From assembly GCA_965220055.1 (NCBI GenBank), contig CBDCPE010000004.1, positions 2,604,001 to 2,668,000 of the forward strand: 64,000 nt of DNA, given 5' to 3'. The stretch comes from Bin87 sp965220055. GTDB lineage: Bacteria > Chloroflexota > Dehalococcoidia > Lucifugimonadales > UBA3495. Shown one piece after another: positions 1 to 8,338 of the stretch. The first letter of the stretch is position 1. Every line of letters starts with the position of its first letter. The notes beneath the pieces are model-generated. The model made no database searches. It was not told the DNA's origin and worked only from the letters and a program-made list of their open reading frames with translations. Both the position numbers and the translations under genes were made by a program.

Positions 1-1415
1 TCCTCCTCGGTGACTGTGCGGTCCGCCGCCACCACTACGGCTCTGACCTCTTCGCCCCACTCCAGGTCCGGCACCCCGATGACGGCAGAATCGGCAACCC
101 CGGGATGTTGCGACAAAGTCTGCTCCACTTCTTCGGGGGAAATCATCTCACCGCCGCGCTTGATGAAGTCGCGCGCCCGCCCCGCCAGATAGATGTAGCC
201 GTCCTCATCCTGCCAGGCCAGGTCTCCGGTGTAGAGCCATCCGCCTTTCAGAGTATCCCGCGTGGCGTCGTCTTGTCGCCAGTAGCCGGTCATCATCCGT
301 GGGCCGCGAGCGACGATCTCGCCGACTTCTCCTTCGCCAACCGGGTCACCGTCTTCCGTAACGACCATAACCTCAACGTCGTCCAGGGGCTTGCCGATCG
401 ACGTGAGCCGGCGCAATTTGGTCTCGACTTCCTCCGCTGTTCCGGTCAGGTCATGGTCATCCGGCGGCAGCATCGTGATGGTGGACGCCGTTTCGGTCTG
501 CCCGAACGCGTTGATGAATCGCGTGCCCGGGAACTTGTCGATGGCTTGTCGGATCACCGACAACGGCATCGGCGCAGCCCCGTAGGTGATCACGCTCAGT
601 GACGTCAGGTCGTATTCGGAAAACCTGGGATGGTCAATGACCATCTTCAGCATGGTGGGCACCAGCATCGCCCGGTCTGCGCGATGTTCTGCCACCAGAC
701 CCATCCATCTTTCGGCATCGAACTGCGGCATCACCACCAACGTCCGGCCTCCGAACACCGCCGCCAGGGCCGCCTGCAGCCCCGCCACGTGATACATCGG
801 CACGGTGAGCAGGTTGGTTTCTTCGACCTCCGGGTCGGCCGGAGCCACGTTTGACAGCAAAAAGGTGCCGAAACTGTCGTGGGTCAGTTGCGCTCCTTTG
901 GGAACGCTCGTGGTGCCGGAGGTGAACATGATCACCGTGGTGGCGTCTTCATCATCCTCGGGGAAGTGAAGTTGCTCGGGGTCTGCGTTTGCCAGCAGGT
1001 CGTCGTAGGCGTAACCGGCATTCTCCGCCGGCGCGTCAAGCATGACGATGCGTTCCACCGACAGCGACCCGTCCGTGGGAACCAGGGGCAGGTAGCGTTC
1101 ACCCAGAAACAGCAGGTCGGGTTGCGCGATGCCCAGCATGATCGCCAGTTCTTCCTCTTTGGCGCGAAAATTGATCGGCACGTAGATCGCGTCCAGTTGC
1201 GCCGCCGCGAAGTAAATTTCGATCAGGTGATGGCAGTTGGTCTGCATCGCCGCGACCCGGTCGCCCCGGCCGATACCCAGCTCCGACATTGCGTTGGCCA
1301 GCCGGTTCACCCGCTCCTGCAACATCTCGAAGCTGATGTGATCGCCGTCAAATACGATCGCTGTCCGTTCCGGAACAATCGCCGACGCGATCATGAGAAA
1401 TTCGGTCGTGTTCAT
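1..1415 (-). CDS. Acyl-CoA synthetase / AMP-dependent ligase (3' end outside window)
   Basis: ANL-superfamily adenylating enzyme that should activate a carboxylic acid to its acyl-CoA through an acyl-AMP. About 471 codons are open on the minus strand and the frame runs off the left edge, so the extreme C-terminus is missing. Visible motifs are the P-loop TVIMFTSGTTSVPKGA, the FGQTETAS region, YTGDLAWQDEDGYIYLAGR and the hinge/lid segment RDFIKRGGEMISPEEVE. The ATG at 1413-1415 begins MNTTEFLMIAS, a usual start for medium/long-chain ligases of this type. It lies 21 bp downstream of an enoyl-CoA hydratase gene on the same strand, so it probably ends a CoA-ester catabolic operon. The substrate cannot be read from sequence. 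Confidence 0.93.
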   Translation of the reverse strand, partial: MNTTEFLMIASAIVPERTAIVFDGDHISFEMLQERVNRLANAMSELGIGRGDRVAAMQTNCHHLIEIYFAAAQLDAIYVPINFRAKEEELAIMLGIAQPDLLFLGERYLPLVPTDGSLSVERIVMLDAPAENAGYAYDDLLANADPEQLHFPEDDEDATTVIMFTSGTTSVPKGAQLTHDSFGTFLLSNVAPADPEVEETNLLTVPMYHVAGLQAALAAVFGGRTLVVMPQFDAERWMGLVAEHRADRAMLVPTMLKMVIDHPRFSEYDLTSLSVITYGAAPMPLSVIRQAIDKFPGTRFINAFGQTETASTITMLPPDDHDLTGTAEEVETKLRRLTSIGKPLDDVEVMVVTEDGDPVGEGEVGEIVARGPRMMTGYWRQDDATRDTLKGGWLYTGDLAWQDEDGYIYLAGRARDFIKRGGEMISPEEVEQTLSQHPGVADSAVIGVPDLEWGEEVRAVVVAADRTVTEE

Positions 1416-1436
1416 CCTGTCTCCATGCCACAAATT

Positions 1437-2168
1437 CTACTCTCTTGACGGCGCGCTGGCCGTGGCCGCCAATCGCTGTTCCGAAGCTAGTCCCGCATCC
1501 AGCGGCATTTCGCTGCCAGCGCCCCACGCCGACCTCAACCCTGCGGCAAAGCCGACCGGCAGCTCCGATAATTGGTGCGCAGTTTCCCAGGCCGTCAGTT
1601 CCAACTCTTCAGGCTCCACGACCCGGCTGATCATTCCGTAGCCCATCGCCATAGCAGCCCCAAAGCGCCGCCCCGTGTACAACAGGTCCAACGCCACCGA
1701 TGGGCCCACGTTGGCTGGTAGCGTTTGGCTTCCTCCAGCGGCGGGGATCATGCCCAGTTGGACTTCGGGCATGGCGAATACCGTGTCCGACGCGGCCATG
1801 CGCAGATCGCCCAGCAGCATGATTTCCACGCCGGAACCGATGCAATAGCCGTGCACGGCCACAACTATCGGTTTGTCCAGGTCAATCAGCTGACCCCAAA
1901 CGTCGCGCTGCCACCGGGCGTTACGCGCGATCACCTGCGACGGGGCGGTGCCGAACTCGCTCAGGTCGGCGCCGGCGCAAAAGGCGCGACCCCTGCCGGT
2001 AATGAGCAGCGCGCCCACCTCCTGATCTTCGGCTACCGCGTGGAGCGCTTCGGCAAAATCATCGCGCATCGCCACCGAATACGCATTCAGCCGATTGGGA
2101 CGGTTCAGCGCCAGGTTGGCGACACGGCCCTCCCTTTCAAAGACGATGGTGGGAAATGCCACGCCCAT
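1437..2168 (-). CDS. Enoyl-CoA hydratase/isomerase family protein
   Basis: Crotonase-fold protein of 243 residues, slightly shorter than the usual 255-265. The first oxyanion-hole segment GRAFCAGADLSEF (about residues 58-71) and the second, GYCIGSGVEIMLLGDLRMAA, are both present. In the second segment a Gly-Ser pair sits where many hydratases have GGG. The catalytic-Glu region reads MPEVQLGMIPAAGGSQTLP, which keeps the first Glu, while the second position (normally P-E/D-G-G) is A-A-G-G, so activity may be isomerase- or thioesterase-like rather than hydratase. It lies between a PHP-like gene and the acyl-CoA ligase on the same strand. Family assignment is secure; the specific reaction is not. 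Confidence 0.9.
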   Translation of the reverse strand: MGVAFPTIVFEREGRVANLALNRPNRLNAYSVAMRDDFAEALHAVAEDQEVGALLITGRGRAFCAGADLSEFGTAPSQVIARNARWQRDVWGQLIDLDKPIVVAVHGYCIGSGVEIMLLGDLRMAASDTVFAMPEVQLGMIPAAGGSQTLPANVGPSVALDLLYTGRRFGAAMAMGYGMISRVVEPEELELTAWETAHQLSELPVGFAAGLRSAWGAGSEMPLDAGLASEQRLAATASAPSRE

Positions 2169-2180
2169 TGGGTTACGCCA

Positions 2181-2723
2181 TCAGTCCAGCGGTATCGCCC
2201 GCCGCATCATTTCGTCCAAATCGACCTCCGTACTGCCGGCTCCGATCTCAGACAGCACGTTGGCGTCGCTGACCGAAAATGTCAGCAGGTCGTGCTCCTC
2301 TGCTACCCGTTTGACTGCCGGAGGGCGGATGTGCCAGTCATGATGATGATTGGCCACCTCGATCCCATGAACCCCGTCTTCGATCACAATGTTGGGCGTG
2401 TAATACCCGGGGTGACAATAGGTGCGAAACAGGCGTCCGCCGGGTAGGTACAGTTCGGTGCAGTGGTATTCGTCGAATGGACTGCTCGCCGGACGCACGT
2501 CGATTTCCTGTCCGGGGATGATTATCACTTCGTTGGGGAAGTGCTGTTCCACCACCCGGTGCAGCGCCAGTCCCCAGTCCCGCCGCCAGTGGTCGGTCAC
2601 CGCGATGCCGTCCAGTCCTGCTTCCTTGATCCGCGCGATCACGGTCTCTGCGATTTCCGGCGTCGGTTCCTGGAATGCGAACATCTCGCCCACGTGCGTA
2701 TGTATGTCCAATCGTACCGTCAT
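2181..2723 (-). CDS. PHP-like metal-dependent phosphoesterase
   Basis: A 180-residue protein opening with MTVRLDIHTHVGE, the N-terminal HxH metal-binding motif of PHP-domain phosphoesterases, followed by the second typical block GLDGIAVTDHWRRDWG. A GQEIDVR segment and the histidines in HPGYY and EVANHHHDWH would complete the metal site, as in TrpH/YciV-type hydrolases. It is much shorter than polymerase-associated PHP proteins, so it is a stand-alone hydrolase. It sits 12 bp upstream of one crotonase gene and 14 bp downstream of another on the same strand, so co-transcription is likely, but nothing shows what phosphoester or lactone it hydrolyses. Confidence 0.8.
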   Translation of the reverse strand: MTVRLDIHTHVGEMFAFQEPTPEIAETVIARIKEAGLDGIAVTDHWRRDWGLALHRVVEQHFPNEVIIIPGQEIDVRPASSPFDEYHCTELYLPGGRLFRTYCHPGYYTPNIVIEDGVHGIEVANHHHDWHIRPPAVKRVAEEHDLLTFSVSDANVLSEIGAGSTEVDLDEMMRRAIPLD

Positions 2724-2737
2724 TGGCTTGCAACCCC

Positions 2738-3520
2738 TCAGCGCCCGGTGAAGTGTGGCGTCCGTTTTTCGTCAAAGGATCGCAGACCTTCCGCCCGGTC
2801 TTCGGTGCTCTGCAAAATAATGCTCAGGTCTGCCTCGAGCCGCAGCCCCTGGGCCAGGGTCAAGTCTCCGGCGGCGACCACCGCTTCTTTCGCATATCGC
2901 GCCGCGATGGGGGCGGCCGCGATTATCTGGGCCGCAATCTCCGCGCTGGTTTCTTTCAGCGCGTCCTGCGCAACGACCCGGTTCACCAGCCCAAAGTCCA
3001 GCGCTTCTCTGGCGGTCAGGGTCCGACCTGTCAGGAGCATATCCCGCGCCAAGGCCTGCCCGACCAGTCTGGGCAAGCGCTGCGTCAGCCCATCGTACGG
3101 GAATCCGTCTCCCGTGGGTTCTCCTGCTCCCAACCGCGCGCCGTCCGCTGCGATTCGCAAATCGGCTGCCAGGGCAATCTCCAGCCCGTGGGCGATTGCA
3201 TCTCCGTTCAGTATCGCCAGCGTTGGCATGGGCAGGCGCGCCACGGCATTCGCCGCGCCCATCATTTTGAACCATGCCATGCGTTCCGTCAGTGGGGCTT
3301 CGCGCAATTCGTCAGGGAGTTTTTCGCGGCCTGTTGCGAACGTGTCGCCACTTCCGACCAGCGTAACGACCCGTAGCTCATCGTCCAGGCTCAGCTCCCG
3401 GCAGCAGTCCAACAACTCCTCCGCCACCGCCTCACCGATCGTAGCCTCGGACATGGTGGGAGGCAACGTGAGAGTCGCTAGGAACCCCGTCTTTTCGCAT
3501 CCGATGGTCTGGTAGCGCAT
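2738..3520 (-). CDS. Enoyl-CoA hydratase/isomerase family protein
   Basis: Second crotonase-fold protein of the cluster, 260 residues from the chosen ATG (MRYQTIGCEKTG). A longer reading from TTG at 3580 adds a basic 20-residue tail with no family resemblance and was not used. The first oxyanion segment is altered to GSGDTFATGREKLPDE, where the usual A-G-A-D is replaced by A-T-G-R. The second block NGDAIAHGLEIALAADLRIA also departs from the G-G-G consensus. The later segment GLVNRVVAQDALKETSAEIA is typical. The two altered oxyanion motifs make a non-standard activity plausible. It is the first gene of the minus-strand cluster and is divergent from the CoA-transferase genes, with about 105 bp between them. 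Confidence 0.85.
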   Translation of the reverse strand: MRYQTIGCEKTGFLATLTLPPTMSEATIGEAVAEELLDCCRELSLDDELRVVTLVGSGDTFATGREKLPDELREAPLTERMAWFKMMGAANAVARLPMPTLAILNGDAIAHGLEIALAADLRIAADGARLGAGEPTGDGFPYDGLTQRLPRLVGQALARDMLLTGRTLTAREALDFGLVNRVVAQDALKETSAEIAAQIIAAAPIAARYAKEAVVAAGDLTLAQGLRLEADLSIILQSTEDRAEGLRSFDEKRTPHFTGR

Positions 3521-3625
3521 TGGTTTGGTCGATACCCTGCGAATCGACACGCGTTTGGTCGCTGCGTCTCGCTTTATCAAGCCTGTGGATTGGGTTAAAA
3601 TGGCGAACGCTTTCGGAACCTGATC

Positions 3626-4312
3626 ATGCCATCCCGCAAATTATACGACAGCGCCGCCGCTGCGGTGACCGATATCCACGACGGCGCCACCGTATTGCTA
3701 GGCGGTGTTTCCGGCGCCAACGCTCCCATCGGTCTTTTGTCGGCCTTGGCGGATAGGGGAGTAAAAGGCCTGACCTGCGTATGCGGCTCCGCCTTTTACG
3801 GAGCCGAAGCAATTGATCGCCTGGTTCGCAGTGGCTCAATAGCCAGGGTGATCTCTCCGGCCCCATTCTCCGGAAACAGCGACGACGCCGTCCACGACCT
3901 CTGGCGGGCCGGCGACTTGACCGTTGAAGCTGTACCTTGGGGCACTCTTGCCGAACGGCTGCGCGCCGCTGGCGCCGGGATCGGAGGGATTTTCGTTTCC
4001 GTGGGCGTGGGCACTCGTTTCGCCGCAGAAAAGGAAACCAGGATCGTCAACGGAGTCGAGTGCGTGCTGGAAAGTCCCCTGCGCGCCGATTTCGCCCTGC
4101 TCCGTGCATCTCGGGCCGACGCAATGGGAAACCTCGTGTATCAGGGCCCTCAACGCGGCTGGAACTCCACCGTAGCGTCTGCCGCCCGTATCGCCATCGC
4201 CGAAGCGGACGAAATCGGCGAGCCCGGCAGCATAGATCCCGAATTGGTCATCACCCCGGGCATCTTCGTGAACCGCGTCGTGCTCGCCGTGAACCCCCAG
4301 GCAGAGGACTAA
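3626..4312 (+). CDS. CoA-transferase, subunit A
   Basis: Family I CoA-transferase alpha-type subunit of 228 residues (3-oxoacid, glutaconate or IpdA-like). Typical features are the N-terminal Gly-rich segment VLLGGVSGANAPIGLL, the LVPQGTLAERLR-like block (here AVPWGTLAERLRAAGAGIGG), the RADFALLRASRADAMGNLVY block and the closing TPGIFVNRVV. It forms the first of three tandem genes, with the next gene starting 4 bp after its stop codon. The protein would pair with a B subunit to move CoA between acids, or to hydrolyse a ring-derived acyl-CoA as IpdAB does. The neighbouring crotonases and ligase support a role in acyl-CoA breakdown; the substrate is unknown. Confidence 0.92.
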   Translation: MPSRKLYDSAAAAVTDIHDGATVLLGGVSGANAPIGLLSALADRGVKGLTCVCGSAFYGAEAIDRLVRSGSIARVISPAPFSGNSDDAVHDLWRAGDLTVEAVPWGTLAERLRAAGAGIGGIFVSVGVGTRFAAEKETRIVNGVECVLESPLRADFALLRASRADAMGNLVYQGPQRGWNSTVASAARIAIAEADEIGEPGSIDPELVITPGIFVNRVVLAVNPQAED

Positions 4313-4315
4313 CCC

Positions 4316-5650
4316 GTGCCGCCCTCCAGGTTGAACGATCTTGACATCGCCCGGCGCGCGGCCACCGAAATTGCCCCTGGCTCGGTGGTATCGGTTAGCG
4401 GAGGTGTGCCGTCTTACATTCCGGACTTGGTCTCCCCCGACATTGACGCGTGGTTCCTCCGGGTGGACAGCACCTTGAGAGACCTGCCGATCAGCACGGT
4501 CGACGCCGGTGCAATCGTGCGCGGCGGCTACGTAGACTTGGCGATCCTGGCAGCCGCTCAGGTCGATGCCGCCGGCAACTTCGCCAGCTATCTCGCTCCC
4601 CGTTACCCGGGCCCGCAGGGCCACGCCGGATTCATCGATCTGGCGGCCGGTGCCCAGCGTGTTGTGGCCGTTGTGCCCCACACCGCCGATGACGGTTCTT
4701 CCAACCTCGTCGACCACCTGTCGTTTTCGTCCGACGGGGTGTGTCGCGTCGACACCATCATCACCAACGTCGCCGTGTTCCGCGTGTCCGAAATTGGCCT
4801 CACCCTGACAGAGGTGGCCCCCGGATGGTCCGCTGAAGACGTTCGGGCCATAACCGGAGCCGGCATCAACATTTTGCCTGCGTTGCGCGAAATGGATTTC
4901 ACCTTCCCGCCTGGCAAGCCGCCCAGCAAGGTCTACGCCGACGGCCCGTCTGCCATAGCGGACCTGCCCGATGGGGCCACCGTCTTCATCGACGGTTTTG
5001 GAGGCCCCGGCGGAATGGCCCACTACCTCCTCATTTCGCTGCGGGATCGCGGCAGCCGTAACCTGACCATCGTCAGCAACACCGCCGGAATCGCCCGCGT
5101 AGTCAGCTTCGGCACTCCCCCGGGCAGGACTGCCATTGACCACAGCGTGCTGGTCGAGAATGGCCAGGTCGCCAAAGCCATCGCATCATTTCCCGTCTCC
5201 CCTTCGGTGTCCCGGCCCTCCGAGTTCGAGCTGGCCTACCGCCGAGGGGAGGTCGATCTGGAGTTAGTGCCCCAGGGAACCCTGGCCGAGCGATTGCGGG
5301 CCGGTGGCGCCGGCATCGAGGCCTTCTACACCCCTACCGGGGCCGGCACCCTCATTGCCGAGGGAAAAGAAAGCCGGGTCATCGACGGGCGCGAGCATAT
5401 CCTGGAATACGGCCTGCGCGCCGACTTCGCCTTGATCCGCGCCCACCGGGCCGACACCCGGGGCAACCTGGTGTACCGCGGCACCTCACGCAACTTCAAC
5501 GCGGTCATGGCTCCGGCCGCGCGGGTGACGGTTGTAGAGGTCGACGAAATAGTGCCACCCGGTGAACTGGACCCGGAAGCGGTGGTCACACCCGGCATTT
5601 TCGTCCAGCGCATCGTGCGCCGACCCGTCGGTTTCACTGGCTACGAATAA
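4316..5650 (+). CDS. CoA-transferase B*-A fusion with degenerate B half
   Basis: A 444-residue fusion. Residues 1 to about 200 match a family I CoA-transferase B subunit (VRGGYVDLAILAAAQVDAAG, LTEVAPGWSAEDVRAITGA) and residues about 205-444 are a full A subunit (IDGFGGPGGMAHYLLISL, LVPQGTLAERLRAGGAG, TPGIFVQRIVRR). In the B half, the segment that in the downstream gene reads VVFYHSESGVLNCGPL and continues for some 25 residues is replaced by a short FLRVDSTLRDLPIS stretch, so the catalytic Glu of the SENG/SESG motif is absent. The A half looks intact. The start (GTG at 4316) is 4 bp after the upstream A gene, and the complete B gene follows 14 bp after the stop. The order is therefore A, B*-A, B. 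The B* part probably serves assembly rather than catalysis. Confidence 0.9.
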   Translation: MPPSRLNDLDIARRAATEIAPGSVVSVSGGVPSYIPDLVSPDIDAWFLRVDSTLRDLPISTVDAGAIVRGGYVDLAILAAAQVDAAGNFASYLAPRYPGPQGHAGFIDLAAGAQRVVAVVPHTADDGSSNLVDHLSFSSDGVCRVDTIITNVAVFRVSEIGLTLTEVAPGWSAEDVRAITGAGINILPALREMDFTFPPGKPPSKVYADGPSAIADLPDGATVFIDGFGGPGGMAHYLLISLRDRGSRNLTIVSNTAGIARVVSFGTPPGRTAIDHSVLVENGQVAKAIASFPVSPSVSRPSEFELAYRRGEVDLELVPQGTLAERLRAGGAGIEAFYTPTGAGTLIAEGKESRVIDGREHILEYGLRADFALIRAHRADTRGNLVYRGTSRNFNAVMAPAARVTVVEVDEIVPPGELDPEAVVTPGIFVQRIVRRPVGFTGYE

Positions 5651-5664
5651 CCGGAGATCCCGCC

Positions 5665-6336
5665 ATGACTATGGGAAAAGAACGCCTGGACCGGGCCATA
5701 ATCGCCATGCGGGTGGCCAGGGAACTGCCCGCCGGGTCGTGCGTCAATTTGGGCATCGGCATCCCAACGCTGGTATCCATGTTCGTGGATGACGACAGCG
5801 TTGTTTTCTACCACAGCGAAAGCGGTGTGCTGAACTGCGGCCCCCTCGCCGAGGAGGGAAGTGAAGACATCGACCTGATTAATGCCGGCGGCCAGTTCCT
5901 CCAACCCGTCCCCGGCATGGCCTACTTTTCCTCCGTCGACGCTTTCGCCATGATCCGCGGTGGCCACGTGGACGTTACGGTCCTCGGCGCTCACCAGGTG
6001 TCTGCCACCGGGGATCTGGCCAACTGGATGTTGCCCGAGCGCGGCGTCGGCAACATCGGCGGAGCCATGGACCTTGCCGCCGGCGCGGACAAGGTCATCG
6101 TCGCCATGGAGCACAACGATCGCAGCGGCAACCCCAAGGTGGTCGAAGAGTGTGACTTCCCCATCACTGGTCGTGGCTGCGTTTCCCTGGTTGTCACCGA
6201 TGTCGCCGTGATGGAGCCAACGGCTGACGGGATGGTGTTGCGCGAAGTCGCGCCCGGCTGGACCCCGGAGGATGTCCAGGAAGTCACCGGCGCCCGGTTG
6301 ATCATCCCTGGAACCGTGGGCGAATACGAGGTTTAG
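5665..6336 (+). CDS. CoA-transferase, subunit B
   Basis: Complete family I CoA-transferase beta-type subunit of 223 residues. It carries NLGIGIPTLVSMFV near the N-terminus and the catalytic-glutamate motif HSESGVLNCGP at about residues 50-60, then GGHVDVTVLGAHQVSATGDL and LREVAPGWTPEDVQEVTGA as in OXCT/AtoA/ScoB proteins. ATG at 5665 and ATG at 5671 are both possible starts. It ends the three-gene CoA-transferase cluster and can supply the active-site Glu missing from the B-like half of the preceding fusion. The stop is about 100 bp before the start of the TPP riboswitch, so this is probably the operon end. Confidence 0.93.
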   Translation: MTMGKERLDRAIIAMRVARELPAGSCVNLGIGIPTLVSMFVDDDSVVFYHSESGVLNCGPLAEEGSEDIDLINAGGQFLQPVPGMAYFSSVDAFAMIRGGHVDVTVLGAHQVSATGDLANWMLPERGVGNIGGAMDLAAGADKVIVAMEHNDRSGNPKVVEECDFPITGRGCVSLVVTDVAVMEPTADGMVLREVAPGWTPEDVQEVTGARLIIPGTVGEYEV

Positions 6337-6433
6337 TCACTTGGAACGTTCGTTGTCCGCTTGGGAGGCGTCAGTTTGACTTGCCCCGCCCGTAGTGCTA
6401 GATTCGAGCAACAATTGAACGCCTCACGCGATT

Positions 6434-6530
6434 CTGGCGGGAGCTTGGGTAAACTAGGCTGAGAGGGCGGCCAACTTCGTCGCCGACCGTCTGTACCTGA
6501 CCCGGGTAATGCCGGCGGAGGAACAGTAGG
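6434..6530 (+). promoter_or_regulatory. TPP (thiamine pyrophosphate) riboswitch
   Basis: The stretch holds the THI-box signatures: CTGAGAGG in the first arm near 6459-6466, and ACCTGACCCGGGTAATGCC followed by GGCGGAGGAA in the second arm near 6495-6523. These are the thiamine-pyrophosphate-binding pyrimidine- and pyrophosphate-sensor elements. It lies about 110 bp upstream of thiG and faces the same way. TPP binding would be expected to shut down the thiG-thiE-thiS operon; the region between aptamer and AGGAG shows no clear terminator, so translational control is possible. Confidence 0.93.
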
Positions 6531-6636
6531 TAGCATTGACATTCGGCCGCCGGGTAATCGCCTGGCGGTTTCGCATTTCGGGCAACTGCCGGCGACGGCC
6601 CGTCCGCTACCGGCATCACACAGGAGAGTGACAGCG

Positions 6637-7422
6637 ATGGCCGATGAACTGCTAATTGGTGGCGTGTCGTTTTCTTCCCGGCTGATCGTCGGTACCGGTC
6701 GGCATCGCAGCATGCAGGAAATGATCGATTCTCTGGAGGCTTCGGGCACCCAGATGGTCACCGTGGCCATCCGCCGACTCGACCTCGACAATCCCGAACA
6801 AAACATCCTCGAACACATCAACTTGGACAAGTACTGGATCCTGCCCAACACGGCCGGCTGCCGCACCGTCGAAGAGGCCTTGTTCGTGGCGCGGCTCGGA
6901 CGCGAGGTCGCCCAGACCGATTTCGTCAAGCTGGAGGTCATCCCGGACGCCAAGTACTTGTTCCCCGACCCGATCGGGACTCTCGAAGCGGCTCGCCAGC
7001 TCGTCGATGAAGGGTTCAAAGTCCTGCCCTACATCCACGCGGACCCGGTCCTGGCGAAGAACCTCGAAGAAGTCGGTTGCGTCACTGTCATGCCACTGGG
7101 TTCGGCCATCGGCTCGGGTCAGGGGATCCACACCGCTGAAGAAGTCCGCATCATCCTGGAAAACGCCACGGTACCTGTCGTGGTGGACGCCGGTTTGGCC
7201 GTCCCGTCCGATGCATCGAAAGCATTGGAAATGGGCGCCTCGGCCGTGCTGGTCAACACCGCCATCGCGCAGGCCGAGGATCCGGCAATGATGGCCGACG
7301 CCTTCCGCAAGGGCGTGGAGGCCGGAAGGCAGGCTTACCTGGCCGGCCGTATTCCCGTTCGCACTGAGGCCATCGCCAGCAGTCCTCCGTCGGACGTTCC
7401 GGAACCGGTAGCGGCCGCCTGA
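6637..7422 (+). CDS. thiG: Thiazole synthase ThiG
   Basis: ThiG (261 residues) builds the thiazole phosphate moiety of thiamine from deoxyxylulose 5-phosphate, dehydroglycine/iminoglycine and ThiS-thiocarboxylate in the cytoplasm. The sequence has the family hallmarks: an N-terminal IGGVSFSSRLIVGTG, the QMVTVAIRRLDLDN strand, the Schiff-base lysine region DFVKLEVIPDAKYLFPD, MPLGSAIGSGQGI and VVVDAGLAVPSDASKALEMG. The ATG at 6637 was preferred over an in-frame GTG at 6628 because AGGAG at 6622-6626 is correctly spaced from the ATG. It is the first gene after the TPP riboswitch and is followed by thiE and thiS. Confidence 0.97.
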   Translation: MADELLIGGVSFSSRLIVGTGRHRSMQEMIDSLEASGTQMVTVAIRRLDLDNPEQNILEHINLDKYWILPNTAGCRTVEEALFVARLGREVAQTDFVKLEVIPDAKYLFPDPIGTLEAARQLVDEGFKVLPYIHADPVLAKNLEEVGCVTVMPLGSAIGSGQGIHTAEEVRIILENATVPVVVDAGLAVPSDASKALEMGASAVLVNTAIAQAEDPAMMADAFRKGVEAGRQAYLAGRIPVRTEAIASSPPSDVPEPVAAA

Positions 7423-7432
7423 GCGACTCGCC

Positions 7433-8122
7433 ATGGCCCTTGCCCTACCAAATTCCTGCCTGTGCCTGGTCACCGACCGGCGCGTCTGCCCGCCGGACGA
7501 ACTGCCGGGCCGGGTCTCGTCCGCCATCGCTGGCGGAGTGGATGTCGTCCAACTCCGTGACAAAGAGGAAGCCGGCGGCGCGCTGTTGGAGTTGGCCAAA
7601 TCCTTGGGCAACATCACTCGAGGCTCCACCATCCTCCTGGTAAATGAGCGGGCCGACGTGGCGATCGCCTGCGGGGCCGACGGCGTTCAACTGGGCGAAG
7701 CGGCCATGCCCACAGCCGTCGTGCGCGCAATCCTTCCCGAGGGGTCGATCATCGGTCGCTCGGTTCATTCGGTGGAGAGCGCAACCCAGGCGCAGGCGTC
7801 CGGCGCCGATTTCCTGTTGGTCGGCACCATGTTCGCTACCCGATCCCATCCTGGCGAGGAGCCGTCCGGGCCCGGGCTGCTTGAACGTATCCGGTCAGCG
7901 GGTGTAGAAACTCCGCTGCTAGCGATCGGAGGAATCACCGCGGACAATATCGTTCAGGTGATGCAGGCCGGCGCTAACGGCGTCGCGGTCATCACCGCCA
8001 TTCTTGCCAGTACGAACCCCGAACGGGAGGCCTCCCGAATAAAATCGGCTATGCAGGACGCGATCGCCGGCAGCGACGGCAACCGTCGTCCCGGTAGCCG
8101 TTACACCACGAGCCGGAGGTGA
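7433..8122 (+). CDS. thiE: Thiamine-phosphate synthase ThiE
   Basis: ThiE (229 residues) couples HMP pyrophosphate to thiazole phosphate to give thiamine phosphate. The TIM-barrel signatures are present: LVTDRRVC at the N-terminus, VDVVQLRDKEE (pyrophosphate-binding Arg/Lys), LLVNERADVAIACGADGVQLG, IIGRSVHSVESATQA, and PLLAIGGITADNI with the GANGVAVITAI end. The C-terminal 20 residues (GSDGNRRPGSRYTTSRR) are a non-conserved basic tail. It lies 10 bp after thiG and its stop is 8 bp upstream of the thiS ATG, within the riboswitch-controlled operon. Confidence 0.96.
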   Translation: MALALPNSCLCLVTDRRVCPPDELPGRVSSAIAGGVDVVQLRDKEEAGGALLELAKSLGNITRGSTILLVNERADVAIACGADGVQLGEAAMPTAVVRAILPEGSIIGRSVHSVESATQAQASGADFLLVGTMFATRSHPGEEPSGPGLLERIRSAGVETPLLAIGGITADNIVQVMQAGANGVAVITAILASTNPEREASRIKSAMQDAIAGSDGNRRPGSRYTTSRR

Positions 8123-8130
8123 GCGCCGGT

Positions 8131-8334
8131 ATGATCACTCTGCAAGTCAACGGCAAACCTCGCGATATCGACGAGGGACTCAACCTGCAGTCCTATCTGG
8201 CTACCATAGACGTCAACATGCGGTTCATCGCCGTGGGATACAACGGCCATGTGATACGCAAAGAGGACTTCGAGAAGGTGGAACTCAACCCGGGCGACGC
8301 TCTGGAAATCGTCCGGCCTGTGGGCGGCGGCTGA
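8131..8334 (+). CDS. thiS: Sulfur carrier protein ThiS
   Basis: A 67-residue ubiquitin-fold protein beginning MITLQVNGKPRDI and ending in the diagnostic GG (VRPVGGG), where the C-terminal glycine is adenylated and converted to a thiocarboxylate that gives sulfur to ThiG. An in-frame GTG at 8119 is possible, but GGAGGTGAG at 8115-8122 is positioned as the ribosome binding site for the ATG at 8131. No ThiF-type adenylase is present in this window, so that activity must come from elsewhere. It belongs to the thiG-thiE-thiS operon. Confidence 0.93.
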   Translation: MITLQVNGKPRDIDEGLNLQSYLATIDVNMRFIAVGYNGHVIRKEDFEKVELNPGDALEIVRPVGGG

Positions 8335-8338
8335 TCTC

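Noticed and set aside
3836..5143. Minus-strand frame of 435 codons across the CoA-transferase genes
   Set aside because: Low-complexity Gly/His/Asp-rich shadow; the plus strand encodes clear CoA-transferase subunits.
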